DNA from: Streptomyces goshikiensis
Lineage (GTDB): Bacteria; Actinomycetota; Actinomycetes; Streptomycetales; Streptomycetaceae
Assembly: GCF_014650555.1 (NCBI RefSeq)
Contig: NZ_BMVE01000002.1
Location: 310,001-374,000 of the forward strand
Length of the DNA stretch: 64,000 nt
Direction: 5' to 3'
The translations under genes and the position numbers were made by a program. Under the pieces are notes generated by a model. It was not told the DNA's origin, made no database searches, and saw only the letters and a program-made list of their open reading frames with translations. Positions 36,012-45,155 of the stretch are shown piece by piece; positions within the stretch are counted from its first letter, which is position 1; each line of letters starts with the position of its first letter.

Positions 36012-37910
36012 TCAGACCTGCGGTTGCAGGGTCCGGGGGTCGGACGGGCGGGGTACGAAGACCGGGGAGTCCGACTGGTAGAAGAGGTCGATGTCGGCCT
36101 CCTCGCCGCCGACGATCAGGGTGTCCCAGGCACCGCTCTCCCGCAGGGTGCGCAGGGTGGCCGGGGCGATCGCGGTGAGGTGGGCGCGCAGTTCCTCGTC
36201 CGAGGGCAGGCCCGGCAGCCGGGAGCCCAGCCGGTCGCGGATCTCCGCCATCCGGTCCAGCAGCACCTCCAGGTCGCTCCCGTCCGCGGCGTCGGCTCCC
36301 GCCCCCGCGCCACGCGCGATGATGTCCCTGATGGCGCGGGTGATGCCCTGGTCGTCGGTGGTCACCATCGCGTTCCAGGCCCGGCTCTTGTGGCGGTACT
36401 GGAGCATCGACATGGCCGCCTCGTGCCGGATGAAGTCGGCGTCGCGCAGCGGTTTGCCCTGCCAGGCGCGGCTGAGCGAGCGGGCCAGTGAGGTGGCCGA
36501 GGCGAGGCCGCTGTTGAGTCCGCGGCCCGGCCAGAAGTGGATGGCGTTGGCCGCGTCCCCCAGCAGGAAGCCGTAGGTGCCGGGGGTGGTCGCGGTCGGC
36601 CGGTGCAACTGCGCGGTGAACCGGGGGCGCTGCACCATGTCCAGGCGGAACGAGGTGATCGCCGACAGGTCCTCCTCGGCCACGCCGAAGAGGTTCAGGC
36701 CCTGCCGGATCTCCTTCCACAGCGGCGAACCGCGCAGCAGGGCGGGAAGGAAGAGGGTGCCGTGGGTGGGGCAGCGGAACTCGTTGTCCTCCTCCTGCCG
36801 GCTCATCAGACAGGGCCGGGCGGCGATGCACTCCTCGAAGACGTGGCGGACCGGGTCGATGCCGATGACGTTCTTGGCCTCCTCCCGGGTGAGCCGCATG
36901 TTCAGGAAGCCCTCGCCGCGCAGCGAGTTGAGGAGGAAACGGTTCTGCGACACGGTGAGCAGCACGCTCATCGGGTCCGGCAGCCTCGACTTGACCCGCA
37001 GGCCCAGCACGACGTCCTGGAGGTGCTCGCCGTCGAGGGAGTAGATCGAGGCGTCGGCCGCGCCGAAGCGGTCGGCGTAGTGCTCGCGGGTACGGGAGCG
37101 GCCGCCCTCGCAGACCACCAGGACGTGCTCCTGGGCGAGCCGGTCCCGCTGCTCCGTCACGTCGAACCGCTCGGGGACCAGGCGGATCGCCGGCCTGCGG
37201 TTCGCCAGGTCCAGCAGGCGGTCCTCGATGTGGGCGATCCGGATGTTGCGGGGCGGCCGGCCGTCGACCGAGTCGGGGCCGACGGGCCACATCTCGGAGT
37301 AGGCGGCGTCGTCGTCGAACAGCGCGCCGAGGACCTCCTCGGACAGGGCGAGGTACTGCCGGCTCTGTACGGTCACGACCTGCTGGCGGCGGAAGTTGCC
37401 CTGGGTCTCGTCCTTCCAGACGACCGTGGAGCCCTTCCTGGTCCAGCGTCCGTCGTAGAGGGTGACGGCCGTCCGGCCGGGCAGCATCTCGTCGAGGGCC
37501 AGGGCGAAGGCGAGGCCGACGGGGCCGCCGCCGGTGATGGTGACCCGCAGGGTGCCGGGGTCCGTGGTGCTCGCCCGGGGGACCGCCATGAGGGAGAGGT
37601 CCATGACCGTCTCCATACAGTCCTGCGCCTCATAGAGAAACGTTTCGTCACCGATCCGGACGCAGTCGTTCGGGCGCAGCACGTGCCGGGTGACGCGCTG
37701 GTCGTTGACGAACGTGCCGTTGCGGCTGTCCCGGTCGTAGAGAACGAACCCGGGGTCCTCCGTGACGATCTCGGCGTGCAGCCGGGAGGCGCTGGGGCTC
37801 ACGATCACCACGCCGTTGTCGCTCTTGCGCCCGAAGCTGAGGGGCTCGCTGCCCAGGACCACGCTCTGTCCGGTGAACGGACCCGTGCGCCCGACGATGA
37901 CCGATGGCAC
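36012..37910 (-). CDS. FHA domain fused to FAD-dependent monooxygenase-like domain
   Basis: Residues 1-95 form an FHA domain (SFGRKSDNG, SASRLHAEIV, DRDSRNGTFVND). A Rossmann FAD motif follows at about residue 123 (VTITGGGPVGLAFALALDE). The second FAD motif GDAANAIHFWPGRGLNSGLA lies near residue 450, typical of aromatic hydroxylase-type flavoproteins. The total is 632 residues. The GTG start has AAGGGG at good spacing. It diverges from a Ser/Thr kinase gene across an AT-rich 166-bp region. I infer that the FHA domain binds phosphothreonine made by that kinase. Substrate unknown. Confidence 0.85.
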   Translation of the reverse strand: MPSVIVGRTGPFTGQSVVLGSEPLSFGRKSDNGVVIVSPSASRLHAEIVTEDPGFVLYDRDSRNGTFVNDQRVTRHVLRPNDCVRIGDETFLYEAQDCMETVMDLSLMAVPRASTTDPGTLRVTITGGGPVGLAFALALDEMLPGRTAVTLYDGRWTRKGSTVVWKDETQGNFRRQQVVTVQSRQYLALSEEVLGALFDDDAAYSEMWPVGPDSVDGRPPRNIRIAHIEDRLLDLANRRPAIRLVPERFDVTEQRDRLAQEHVLVVCEGGRSRTREHYADRFGAADASIYSLDGEHLQDVVLGLRVKSRLPDPMSVLLTVSQNRFLLNSLRGEGFLNMRLTREEAKNVIGIDPVRHVFEECIAARPCLMSRQEEDNEFRCPTHGTLFLPALLRGSPLWKEIRQGLNLFGVAEEDLSAITSFRLDMVQRPRFTAQLHRPTATTPGTYGFLLGDAANAIHFWPGRGLNSGLASATSLARSLSRAWQGKPLRDADFIRHEAAMSMLQYRHKSRAWNAMVTTDDQGITRAIRDIIARGAGAGADAADGSDLEVLLDRMAEIRDRLGSRLPGLPSDEELRAHLTAIAPATLRTLRESGAWDTLIVGGEEADIDLFYQSDSPVFVPRPSDPRTLQPQV

Positions 37911-37976
37911 TGCACACCCCTTGAAAACGATGCTGCCGTATCTCGTACGACTGCAACACGTCATCGAGAACGTATT

Positions 37977-38019
37977 CGGTTCAACCATTTCTGAGAATCT
38001 TTTGAGTACCTCTGAACCG
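37977..38019. promoter_or_regulatory. AT-rich divergent promoter region with inverted repeat
   Basis: CGGTTCA (37977-37983) and TGAACCG (38013-38019) are perfect complements 29 nt apart, inside the least GC-rich stretch of the window. The element lies between the FHA-monooxygenase and kinase genes and may be an operator or hold both promoters. Confidence 0.4.
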
Positions 38020-38076
38020 GGGGCCCGGTCCGTACGTGATGTTCGCGTCGGCCGGCGACAAGAGGAGACCGCCCCC

Positions 38077-39669
38077 ATGCACAGCGAGGAAAACGAGACC
38101 GTGACGGAGACCGCGCTCGCGGCCACCACCGCGGCCACCACCGCGGCCACCACTGCGGTGACCAGCGAGGTGACCGGGGCGGATGCCGCCACCACCGTGG
38201 CCGCGCCGGGCGGGGACGGCGGGGAACGGCTCGTCGCGGGCCGCTACCGGCTGCTGTCGAGGCTCGGCGAAGGCGGGATGGGCACCGTGTGGCGGGCTCT
38301 CGACGAGACCCTGCACCGGGAGGTCGCCGTCAAGGAGGTACGGGCCCCGGCCGGACTGGGGGCCGGGGACATCGCGCGCATGTACAGCCGCCTGGAGCGG
38401 GAGGCGTGGGCGGCAGCCCGCATACCCGACCGCAATGTGGTCACCGTCCATGACGTGGTCATGGAGGACGAACGGCCCTGGATCGTGATGGAACTGATCA
38501 GGGGCCGGTCACTGGCCGATCTGCTGCGGGCCGAGGGGCCCCTCACCCCGCGGCGCGCCGCGCACATCGGCGCCGAAGTGCTGAACGCGCTGCGCGCCGC
38601 GCACGCCGTCGGTGTGGAGCACCGGGACGTGAAGCCGGCGAACGTGCTGATCGCGCAGGACGGCCGGGTGGTGCTGAGCGACTTCGGGATCGCGATGGTC
38701 GAGGGCAGCACCGCCCTGACGATGACCGGCGAAGTGGTCGGTTCCCCCGAGTACCTGCCGCCGGAGCGGGCACTGGGCCGCCCCTCGGGCCCCGAGTCCG
38801 ACCTGTGGTCCCTCGGCGTGATGCTGTACGCGGCCGTGGAGGGGATCTCCCCGTTCCGGCAGGGCACCGCGCTGAGCACCCTGCGGGCCGTCGTGGACGA
38901 GGAACCGCCGGAGCCGGCCCGGGCCGGCCCGCTCGCGCCGGTCATCGCCGGGCTGCTCCGCAAGGAGCCGGCGCAGCGGACCCCCGCCACCAAAGTGGCC
39001 CGGGCCCTGCGGGACATCGCACACGAACCGGACGCCACGACGGCAGCCTCCCCTGTCCTCCCGACCCCCACCCCGCAGCCCGCCACGGCCGCGCCCGCGG
39101 CCACGGCCCCCGTCACCGTCCCCGTCCCGGAGGAAGCGGCCGCCACGGCAGCGCCCGCCGCCGCAGCGGCGCCCGCGGTGGCGGCGCCCATCGCGCCCGC
39201 CGCCGTGCCCGCCGCCCCGGGGCGCAAGAGCCGTACGGCGGTCGTGGTCGGCGCCGGGGCGGCCGCCTGCGTCCTGATAGCCGGCGGGCTCGCCTACGCA
39301 TTCACCGGCAACGACGAGGACACCGCGCCCGGTTCGGGCGTACGGGTGACGGTGGCGGGCACGAACACGACCTACACCGGCAGCTGCCCGACGCCCGAGG
39401 GCCGGGCGCCCGCGTTCACCGCGACCTTCACCGCGCCCGAGCCGACCCTGATCTCCTACCGCTGGGTGTCGGGAGACGGCTCCGTGGTGGATCCCCACTG
39501 GCGCACCATGTCGATCGGGGACAAGACCAACCCCACGGGGCACGACACCGTGCGCCTGACGACCTACGCGAAGGCGGGCACCCTGACCACCGGGATGGCC
39601 GTGGAACTCCAGAGCCCCACCCGCACCCTCTCCAACCCGGTCCCCTTCTCGATCACCTGCACCCGCTGA
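38077..39669 (+). CDS. Membrane Ser/Thr protein kinase with extracytoplasmic domain
   Basis: After a Thr/Ala-rich N-terminus of about 55 residues, the kinase domain shows LGEGGMGTVWRA, the Lys in VAVKEV, HRDVKPANVLI, SDFGIA and GSPEYLPPE. A Pro/Ala-rich linker (residues 320-385) leads to one membrane helix (VVVGAGAAACVLIAGGLAYA). An outer domain of about 120 residues with two Cys (GSCPTPEG and SITCTR) follows. PASTA repeats are absent. The ATG has an AGAGGAG site. It faces the FHA-monooxygenase gene, its likely phospho-partner. Confidence 0.93.
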   Translation: MHSEENETVTETALAATTAATTAATTAVTSEVTGADAATTVAAPGGDGGERLVAGRYRLLSRLGEGGMGTVWRALDETLHREVAVKEVRAPAGLGAGDIARMYSRLEREAWAAARIPDRNVVTVHDVVMEDERPWIVMELIRGRSLADLLRAEGPLTPRRAAHIGAEVLNALRAAHAVGVEHRDVKPANVLIAQDGRVVLSDFGIAMVEGSTALTMTGEVVGSPEYLPPERALGRPSGPESDLWSLGVMLYAAVEGISPFRQGTALSTLRAVVDEEPPEPARAGPLAPVIAGLLRKEPAQRTPATKVARALRDIAHEPDATTAASPVLPTPTPQPATAAPAATAPVTVPVPEEAAATAAPAAAAAPAVAAPIAPAAVPAAPGRKSRTAVVVGAGAAACVLIAGGLAYAFTGNDEDTAPGSGVRVTVAGTNTTYTGSCPTPEGRAPAFTATFTAPEPTLISYRWVSGDGSVVDPHWRTMSIGDKTNPTGHDTVRLTTYAKAGTLTTGMAVELQSPTRTLSNPVPFSITCTR

Positions 39670-39687
39670 ACCCCCCCGCCCGGCCGG

Positions 39688-40584
39688 TCACAGCCTGCCG
39701 GTGTCGGCGCGCAGGGACTCCACGGCCCGGGACAGGCTGGACGCGGCGTGCCCCGCACGGACCTGGTCGTCGAAGAGCCGGAGTAGCGGCGCCAGCAGGT
39801 CCGTCGGCAGCCCCTGCGCCTCCGTGGCGGCGAGGATGTTCCGCAGACCCACCGCGTTGATCTCCAGGTTGGAGGTGGTGGTGCCGTATTCCCGGTCGTC
39901 GATCTCCCGCGCGAAGGCCGGGAGCGCGTCGGCGGCCGCCGTCAGCCACCGGACCAGCGGGCCGGTCAGCTCCGCCGCACCGATCCCGGCCGTGCCGGCC
40001 AGCGCCACCGCCTGGAAGAACCCGGCGAACATCCCGTACATGCCGCTCAGCAGGGCGGTGTCGTACACGGAGGAGAGTTCGGCGGCCGGACCGACGAGGC
40101 TGCCCTCGCCGATCGCGTCGAGGACCGTGCGGTAGGTCCCGAACGCCGCTTCGTCGCCGCTGTACAGGACGAACGCGGCGGAGGTGCCGATGGTCTGCGG
40201 AACCGCGTAGACCGCGCCGTCGAGGTAGGAGGCCCGCTGATCGGCCACCCAGGCGCCGATGGCGCGCGCGGCCGACGGGGTTCCGGTGGTCAGGTTGACG
40301 ACCGTACGCCCCTTCAGTTCCCCGGCCGCCGGCAACAGCAGCTCGCGGACCGTGTCGTAGTCCAGTACCGCGACGACGACGAGTTCTCCCGCCGCCACGG
40401 CATCGGCGGGCGTGGCCGCGAGGGACGCCCCGCGGGCCACCAGACCGTCGGCCCTGCCCGCGGAGCGGTTCCAGACCGTCGTGGGATGCCCCTCCCTCAG
40501 GAAGGTCTCGGCCAGCGCCCGGCCGAGGTTGCCCAGGCCCAAGACGCTGACCGGAACCTTGTGCGTCGCGGTGGTTTCGCTCAT
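39688..40584 (-). CDS. Imine-reductase-like NAD(P)H oxidoreductase
   Basis: The dinucleotide motif is SVLGLGNLGRALAETFLREG followed by TTVWNRS, which favours NADPH. The fold matches the beta-hydroxyacid dehydrogenase/imine reductase superfamily, with a helical C-terminal domain. VYDTALLSGMYGMFAGFFQA places an Asp where some imine reductases have their catalytic residue, and the usual dehydrogenase Lys is not evident. The 298-residue length fits. It is divergent from the SARP gene and shares its tandem-repeat promoter region. Confidence 0.85.
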   Translation of the reverse strand: MSETTATHKVPVSVLGLGNLGRALAETFLREGHPTTVWNRSAGRADGLVARGASLAATPADAVAAGELVVVAVLDYDTVRELLLPAAGELKGRTVVNLTTGTPSAARAIGAWVADQRASYLDGAVYAVPQTIGTSAAFVLYSGDEAAFGTYRTVLDAIGEGSLVGPAAELSSVYDTALLSGMYGMFAGFFQAVALAGTAGIGAAELTGPLVRWLTAAADALPAFAREIDDREYGTTTSNLEINAVGLRNILAATEAQGLPTDLLAPLLRLFDDQVRAGHAASSLSRAVESLRADTGRL

Positions 40585-40637
40585 GACTGCTCTCTCCTCG
40601 TGTCGGTGGTGCCGTCGAACAGGCCCCACCCTGCGCG

Positions 40638-40692
40638 TCGGTGCTGCCGTTCGGCTGTCGCTCCACTGCCGGTCCGCTGCCGGTCGGCTGCC
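40638..40692. promoter_or_regulatory. Five tandem 11-bp repeats, probable SARP operator
   Basis: Five units of exactly 11 bp start at 40638, 40649, 40660, 40671 and 40682. Units 4 and 5 are GGTCCGCTGCC and GGTCGGCTGCC; unit 3 is GCTCCACTGCC, unit 2 GTTCGGCTGTC and unit 1 TCGGTGCTGCC. CTG recurs at the same place in all five. A related single copy, TCGGTGGTGCC, lies at 40603-40613. SARP regulators bind heptamer direct repeats at 11-bp spacing, so this is a strong candidate site for the adjacent regulator. Confidence 0.7.
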
Positions 40693-40729
40693 CCTGGGCC
40701 GCCGGCAGACAGGCCCTAGGCTGATCGGC

Positions 40730-43700
40730 ATGCGCGTGGGGGTTCTGGGGCCGCTGATGGTGTGGACGGGCGACGGCGAGCCGGTGACCGTGACCGGAGC
40801 GCGGGCGCGCAGGCTGCTCGCCCGGCTGCTCGTCGAACCGGGCCGCCCCGTCTCCGTCGACCGGCTGGTGGACGCGCTGTGGAGCGGACCCGGCGCCGCG
40901 ATGCCCCGCCACCCCTACGCGAGCCTCCAGGGGCAGGTATCCCGGCTGCGCGCCGCTCTCCGCCGCGCCGCGCCGTCGGACGGCCGAGGCCCGCTGCTCC
41001 ACGACGCGAGCGGATACCGGCTGGAGTTCGCGCCGGGGGAACTCGAACTCGACGCGCGGCGGTTCGCCGAGCTGGTCGCCCGGGCGCGTGCGCGGGAGGC
41101 GGGCCCGGCTCCCCGCGCCCGTGCCGAACTGCTGGGCGAGGCCCTTTCCCTGTGGCGCGGTGAGGCGTACGCGGGCCACACCGACGACCCGGCCGCCGGC
41201 GCCGCGGCCGCTCGGCTGGAGGAGGAACGCCTCTCCGTGCGCGAGGAGTTGCTCGGCCTGCGGGTGTCCCTGGGCGAGCAGCACGCCGTCCTCGGCGAGA
41301 TCGACCAGCTCGTCGCGGCCCATCCGCTGCGCGAGCGACTGCGCGCGGTCCAGCTGCGGGCGCTGTACCGGGCCGGCCGCCAGACGGAGGCGCTGGAGAG
41401 TTACGAGGTCCTGCGCGGCAGACTCGCCCGGGACCTCGGGCTGGACCCCGGACGGGAGCTGACGGAGCTGCGGCAGGCCATCCTGCGGCAGGACGCCGAC
41501 CTTGAGCCCCCGGCCCGGTGGGCGGACCCCGGCGCAGTGGCGGTGGCAACCGGGTCCGCCCCGCCGGCCCCGCCGGCCCCGCCGGTCGCCCCAGAGGGCG
41601 GGGCGGGCGGACGGCTGCCCCAGCCGCTCACCCGGCTGGTCGGGCGCGGCGCGGACCTCGCCGCCGTCCGCGCCCTGTCGGCGCACTCCCGGCTGGTCAC
41701 CCTCACCGGACCCGGCGGCGTGGGCAAGACCCGGCTGGCGCTGGAATGCGCCGGCGGGGCGTCCGCCCGCCACCGGGACGGAGCATGGCTGGTCGAGCTC
41801 GCCCCGCTCCCCGCGGGAGCTCCGGCCGATGCCGTGGCCGGGGCGGTACTGCGGACCCTGGGCGTGCGCAGGCCCGACGGTGAACGGTCCGACGCGGTAC
41901 GGCTGCTCGTGGGCGCTCTCCGGGAGCGGAGCCTCCTGCTCCTGCTCGACAACTGCGAGCACCTGTCCGATGCCGTGGCCGAGGTGCTGGAAGCCGTACT
42001 TCCGCAGGCGCCCGGGCTGTCCGTGCTGGCCACCGGCCAGGAGCCGCTCGCCCTGGCGGGGGAGGCGGTGCACCCGCTGGCGCCCCTCGCGCCCGCCGAT
42101 GCCGTCGCCCTGTTCACGGCCCGCGCCGCGCTCCCGCCGCCCGACGCGGCCACCGACGCGGACACGGCGGCGGTCCGGGCCCTGTGCGCCCGGCTCGACG
42201 GGCTCCCGCTCGCCCTGGAACTGGCCGCCGCCCGCGCGCGGGCCCTCGGCGTGCACGGCCTGCTCGCCGGACTCGACGACCGGTTCGCCCTCCTGTCGCG
42301 GGGGCTGCGCGGAGTGCCCACGCGACAGCGGACGTTGCGCGCGGTGATCGACTGGAGCTGGGCGCTGCTCGGCGGCGCGGAGGAGGCGGTACTGCGCCGG
42401 TTGTCCGTACACGGCGGTGACGCCTCCGTGGAGGCCGCGCGCGCCGTGTGCGCGGGCGCGGGTACGGCCGTGGCCGCGGGTACGGCCGCCGACCTGGACC
42501 CGGACGTGCCTGAACACCGCGTCCCGCTGCTGCTGGACCGCCTCGTGGAGCGCTCGCTCGTGGTCCTGGTCGACCGGCCGGAGGGCGGCCGCCGCTACCG
42601 GCTGCTGGAATCCGTCAAGGACTACGCCCGGGAGCGGCTGCGCGAGGCCGGCGAGGAGGCCGGCACCCGCGCCCGGCACGGCAGGTACTACCGGGAACTC
42701 GCGCTACGGGCAGAGCCGTTGCTGCGCGGCCCCCACCAGCGGCTCTGGCTCGCCCGGCTCGACGCCGCCGAGGCGGAGCTGTACCCGGCCGTCGAGGAAG
42801 CGCTGGCGCAGGGCCGGGTGGTACCGGCCCTGCGCGCGGCACGGGCCCTGGCCCGGTACTGGCTGCTGCGCGGCAGGCCCGCGGAGGGCGGCCGCCTGCT
42901 CGACGCCTGCCTCGCGGCGGAGCGCGACCGGCTCGCGCCCCCCGGCGGGCCGGGCGGGGATCCGTACGCCGGGGAGCGGATCACCGCCGTGGCACTGGCG
43001 ACGGCCTGGCGGGCGGGCCTGAGCGTGTGGGAAGGCGCACCGGCGTCCGCCGGGGGACCGCTGCGGAGCGCGGCCTCCGGCCTCGACGCGCGGGAGGTGG
43101 CGGACCACGACCCGCTGGGCCACGCCCACGCCCTGTGGTTCCTGGCCGCCGCGCAGATGGGCGCGGGAGACGTACCCACGGGCGAGGAACTCGCCGACCG
43201 GGCGCTGATCGCGGCCGAGGGGCTCGGCGACGCCTGGGGGACCGCCGCCGCGCTCAGCGTGCGCGCCCGGCACGCCCTCGCCCACGGCGACCTGGCCTCG
43301 GTGCGCCGCGACGCGGAGCGGGGCGCGCGGCTGTTCCGCCGACTCGGCGACCAGTGGGGCCTGTCGCAGACCTTCTTCCCCCGCGCCGCGCTGCACGAGA
43401 TCGCGGGCGAGTACCGGGAGGCGGCCCGGCTGCACGAGGAGGGGCTGGCCATCGCCGAGGAACTCGGGCTGCGGAGCGAGGCCGGGAAGCGGCTGTGCGC
43501 ACTGGGCCGGCTGGCCCTCCTGGAGGGCGCGTACGAGGAGAGCCGGCAGCGGCACGCGGAAGCCCTGCGGCTGGCCGCGGAACAGGGCCACCGGGCGGGG
43601 GAGGCCGACGCCCGGATCGGGCTCGGCATGGTCGCCCGGCGCACCGGTGACCTCGCCGCCGCCGAGGAGCACATGCGGGCGGTGCTGGCCTGGTTCCGGG

Positions 43701-44122
43701 ACTCCGGCTACGCGCCGGGTACGACGCTCGCCCTCGCCGAACTCGGCTTCACCGCCGAGCTGCGGGGGGACGCGGACGCTGCCCGGGCCCTGCACGCCGA
43801 AGGACTGGCGGCCGCGCGGGCGCTGGGAGACGTACGCGCCGTGGCGCTGGCCCTGGAGGGGCTGGCGGGCGCCGCTGCGGCGGGCGGCGAACCCGGGCGG
43901 GCGGCCGGGCTGCTCGGCGCCGCCCGGACGGCCCGCGCTTCGGCCGGTGCCCCGCTGCCGCCCGCCGAACGGCACGACGTGGACCGCATCTGGTCGGTCT
44001 GCCGCTCCGCCTTGGGGCCGGCGGCGGCCGACGCCGCGCTCGCCCGCGGCGCGACGCACCCGACCGAGGCCGAACCCGCCCTCGGACCGGCGGTGGGGCA
44101 CGCCGCGTCCTGGCCGACGTAG
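40730..44122 (+). CDS. AfsR/SARP-family regulator: BTAD, NB-ARC and TPR domains
   Basis: The 1130-residue protein starts with an OmpR-type winged helix (MRVGVLGPLMVW, RPVSVDRLVDALW), then a BTAD domain to about residue 250. A Pro/Ala linker follows, then an NB-ARC ATPase with Walker A TGPGGVGKTRL near residue 326 and Walker B LLLLLDNCEH near 403. The C-terminal 500 residues are TPR-like helices. Such proteins activate secondary metabolism or nearby genes when bound to a ligand and ATP. No ABC transporter or biosynthetic cluster is adjacent; the closest candidate target is the divergent reductase. Confidence 0.93.
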   Translation: MRVGVLGPLMVWTGDGEPVTVTGARARRLLARLLVEPGRPVSVDRLVDALWSGPGAAMPRHPYASLQGQVSRLRAALRRAAPSDGRGPLLHDASGYRLEFAPGELELDARRFAELVARARAREAGPAPRARAELLGEALSLWRGEAYAGHTDDPAAGAAAARLEEERLSVREELLGLRVSLGEQHAVLGEIDQLVAAHPLRERLRAVQLRALYRAGRQTEALESYEVLRGRLARDLGLDPGRELTELRQAILRQDADLEPPARWADPGAVAVATGSAPPAPPAPPVAPEGGAGGRLPQPLTRLVGRGADLAAVRALSAHSRLVTLTGPGGVGKTRLALECAGGASARHRDGAWLVELAPLPAGAPADAVAGAVLRTLGVRRPDGERSDAVRLLVGALRERSLLLLLDNCEHLSDAVAEVLEAVLPQAPGLSVLATGQEPLALAGEAVHPLAPLAPADAVALFTARAALPPPDAATDADTAAVRALCARLDGLPLALELAAARARALGVHGLLAGLDDRFALLSRGLRGVPTRQRTLRAVIDWSWALLGGAEEAVLRRLSVHGGDASVEAARAVCAGAGTAVAAGTAADLDPDVPEHRVPLLLDRLVERSLVVLVDRPEGGRRYRLLESVKDYARERLREAGEEAGTRARHGRYYRELALRAEPLLRGPHQRLWLARLDAAEAELYPAVEEALAQGRVVPALRAARALARYWLLRGRPAEGGRLLDACLAAERDRLAPPGGPGGDPYAGERITAVALATAWRAGLSVWEGAPASAGGPLRSAASGLDAREVADHDPLGHAHALWFLAAAQMGAGDVPTGEELADRALIAAEGLGDAWGTAAALSVRARHALAHGDLASVRRDAERGARLFRRLGDQWGLSQTFFPRAALHEIAGEYREAARLHEEGLAIAEELGLRSEAGKRLCALGRLALLEGAYEESRQRHAEALRLAAEQGHRAGEADARIGLGMVARRTGDLAAAEEHMRAVLAWFRDSGYAPGTTLALAELGFTAELRGDADAARALHAEGLAAARALGDVRAVALALEGLAGAAAAGGEPGRAAGLLGAARTARASAGAPLPPAERHDVDRIWSVCRSALGPAAADAALARGATHPTEAEPALGPAVGHAASWPT

Positions 44123-44159
44123 GCGTTCAGGTCTCACGGGTCACCTTGGTGCCCCGCCG

Positions 44160-45017
44160 TCAGAAGGCGTGCCAGCGGACTTCCGGGTCGCCGTCGCGCA
44201 GGGAGGCCACCCGGCGGCGGAATTCGGCCAGGGCCTTCGGGTTCGCCGGGGCGTGCTGGGCGACCCAGGCGCAGCTGGCCGTCTCGCGGGCGCCGCGCAG
44301 GACCGCGCAGCCGTCCCAGCCGCGCACGTCCCAGCCGTACGCCCGGGTGAACGCCTCGTACGCCGCGGCGGGCAGCCCGTAGCGGTCGCGCGAGAGGGCC
44401 ATCACCACCAGGTCGTGCTCGCGCAGGTCGCACGAGACGGTCTCCAGGTCGACCAGGACCGGTCCGTCCGGGCCCACGTGGACGTTGCGGGGGAGGGCGT
44501 CGCCGTGGATCGCGCCCGGGGCGAGGTGCGGGGTGAGGCCGGCGACCTCACCGGCGTAGGCGTCGCGCCGGGCCCGCAGGTAGGCGGCGTCCGCCGGGTC
44601 GACGGCCCCGCCGGCCAGCCGCAGCCAGCGCTCGACCCCGCCCAGCAGGTCCCGCGCCGGGAGGGTGAACGGTGGGGCGGGCAGGGCGTGGAGGTGCCGC
44701 AGCAGCGCCGCCAGGTCCTCCGGGCCCGCCGGGCGGACGGCGTCCGGGAGCCGGTGCCACACGGTCAGCGGGTGCCCGTCCACCAGCCGGGCCGCCGGCT
44801 CGGCGGCGCGGACGGCGCGTACCCCGGCGTCCGCGAGCCAGGCCGCCACCGCGAGTTCCCGCTCGGCGCGCTCCAGCAGCGCCGCCTCCCGGCCCACCTT
44901 GACCACCAGGTCGCCGGCCGCGAAGACGGCGTTCTCGCCGAGGGCCAGCAGCTCGGCCGGCTCCCCGCCGCCCAGACCCGCCGCCGTCAGTACGTCCCTG
45001 GCCCGCGCCTCGTCCAT
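44160..45017 (-). CDS. Aminoglycoside phosphotransferase-fold protein
   Basis: The APH/choline-kinase fold is shown by AIHGDALPRNVHV (catalytic Asp loop) and PVLVDLETVSCDL (metal Asp). The N-lobe has ALGENAVFAAGDLVVKVG with the ATP-binding Lys. The 285-residue length is normal. Family members phosphorylate small molecules such as antibiotics or sugars; the substrate here is unknown. It diverges from the truncated DUF1697 gene. Confidence 0.87.
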   Translation of the reverse strand: MDEARARDVLTAAGLGGGEPAELLALGENAVFAAGDLVVKVGREAALLERAERELAVAAWLADAGVRAVRAAEPAARLVDGHPLTVWHRLPDAVRPAGPEDLAALLRHLHALPAPPFTLPARDLLGGVERWLRLAGGAVDPADAAYLRARRDAYAGEVAGLTPHLAPGAIHGDALPRNVHVGPDGPVLVDLETVSCDLREHDLVVMALSRDRYGLPAAAYEAFTRAYGWDVRGWDGCAVLRGARETASCAWVAQHAPANPKALAEFRRRVASLRDGDPEVRWHAF

Positions 45018-45155
45018 GCCGTGTCTCCGCCGCCCGTCCGGATCTTCGTGAATCCGCCAAGTCTCGCATCCCGGTGCGCCGCGGAATCGCGTTGCGCGGA
45101 CCCCGCCGTGCACACGTTCGTCGGCGTCGTCAGTGGTCCGCCCTATCGTTCGGTC

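Noticed and set aside
40730..44122. Secondary-metabolite cluster around the SARP regulator
   Set aside because: No PKS, NRPS, RiPP precursor or tailoring set is adjacent, only one reductase.
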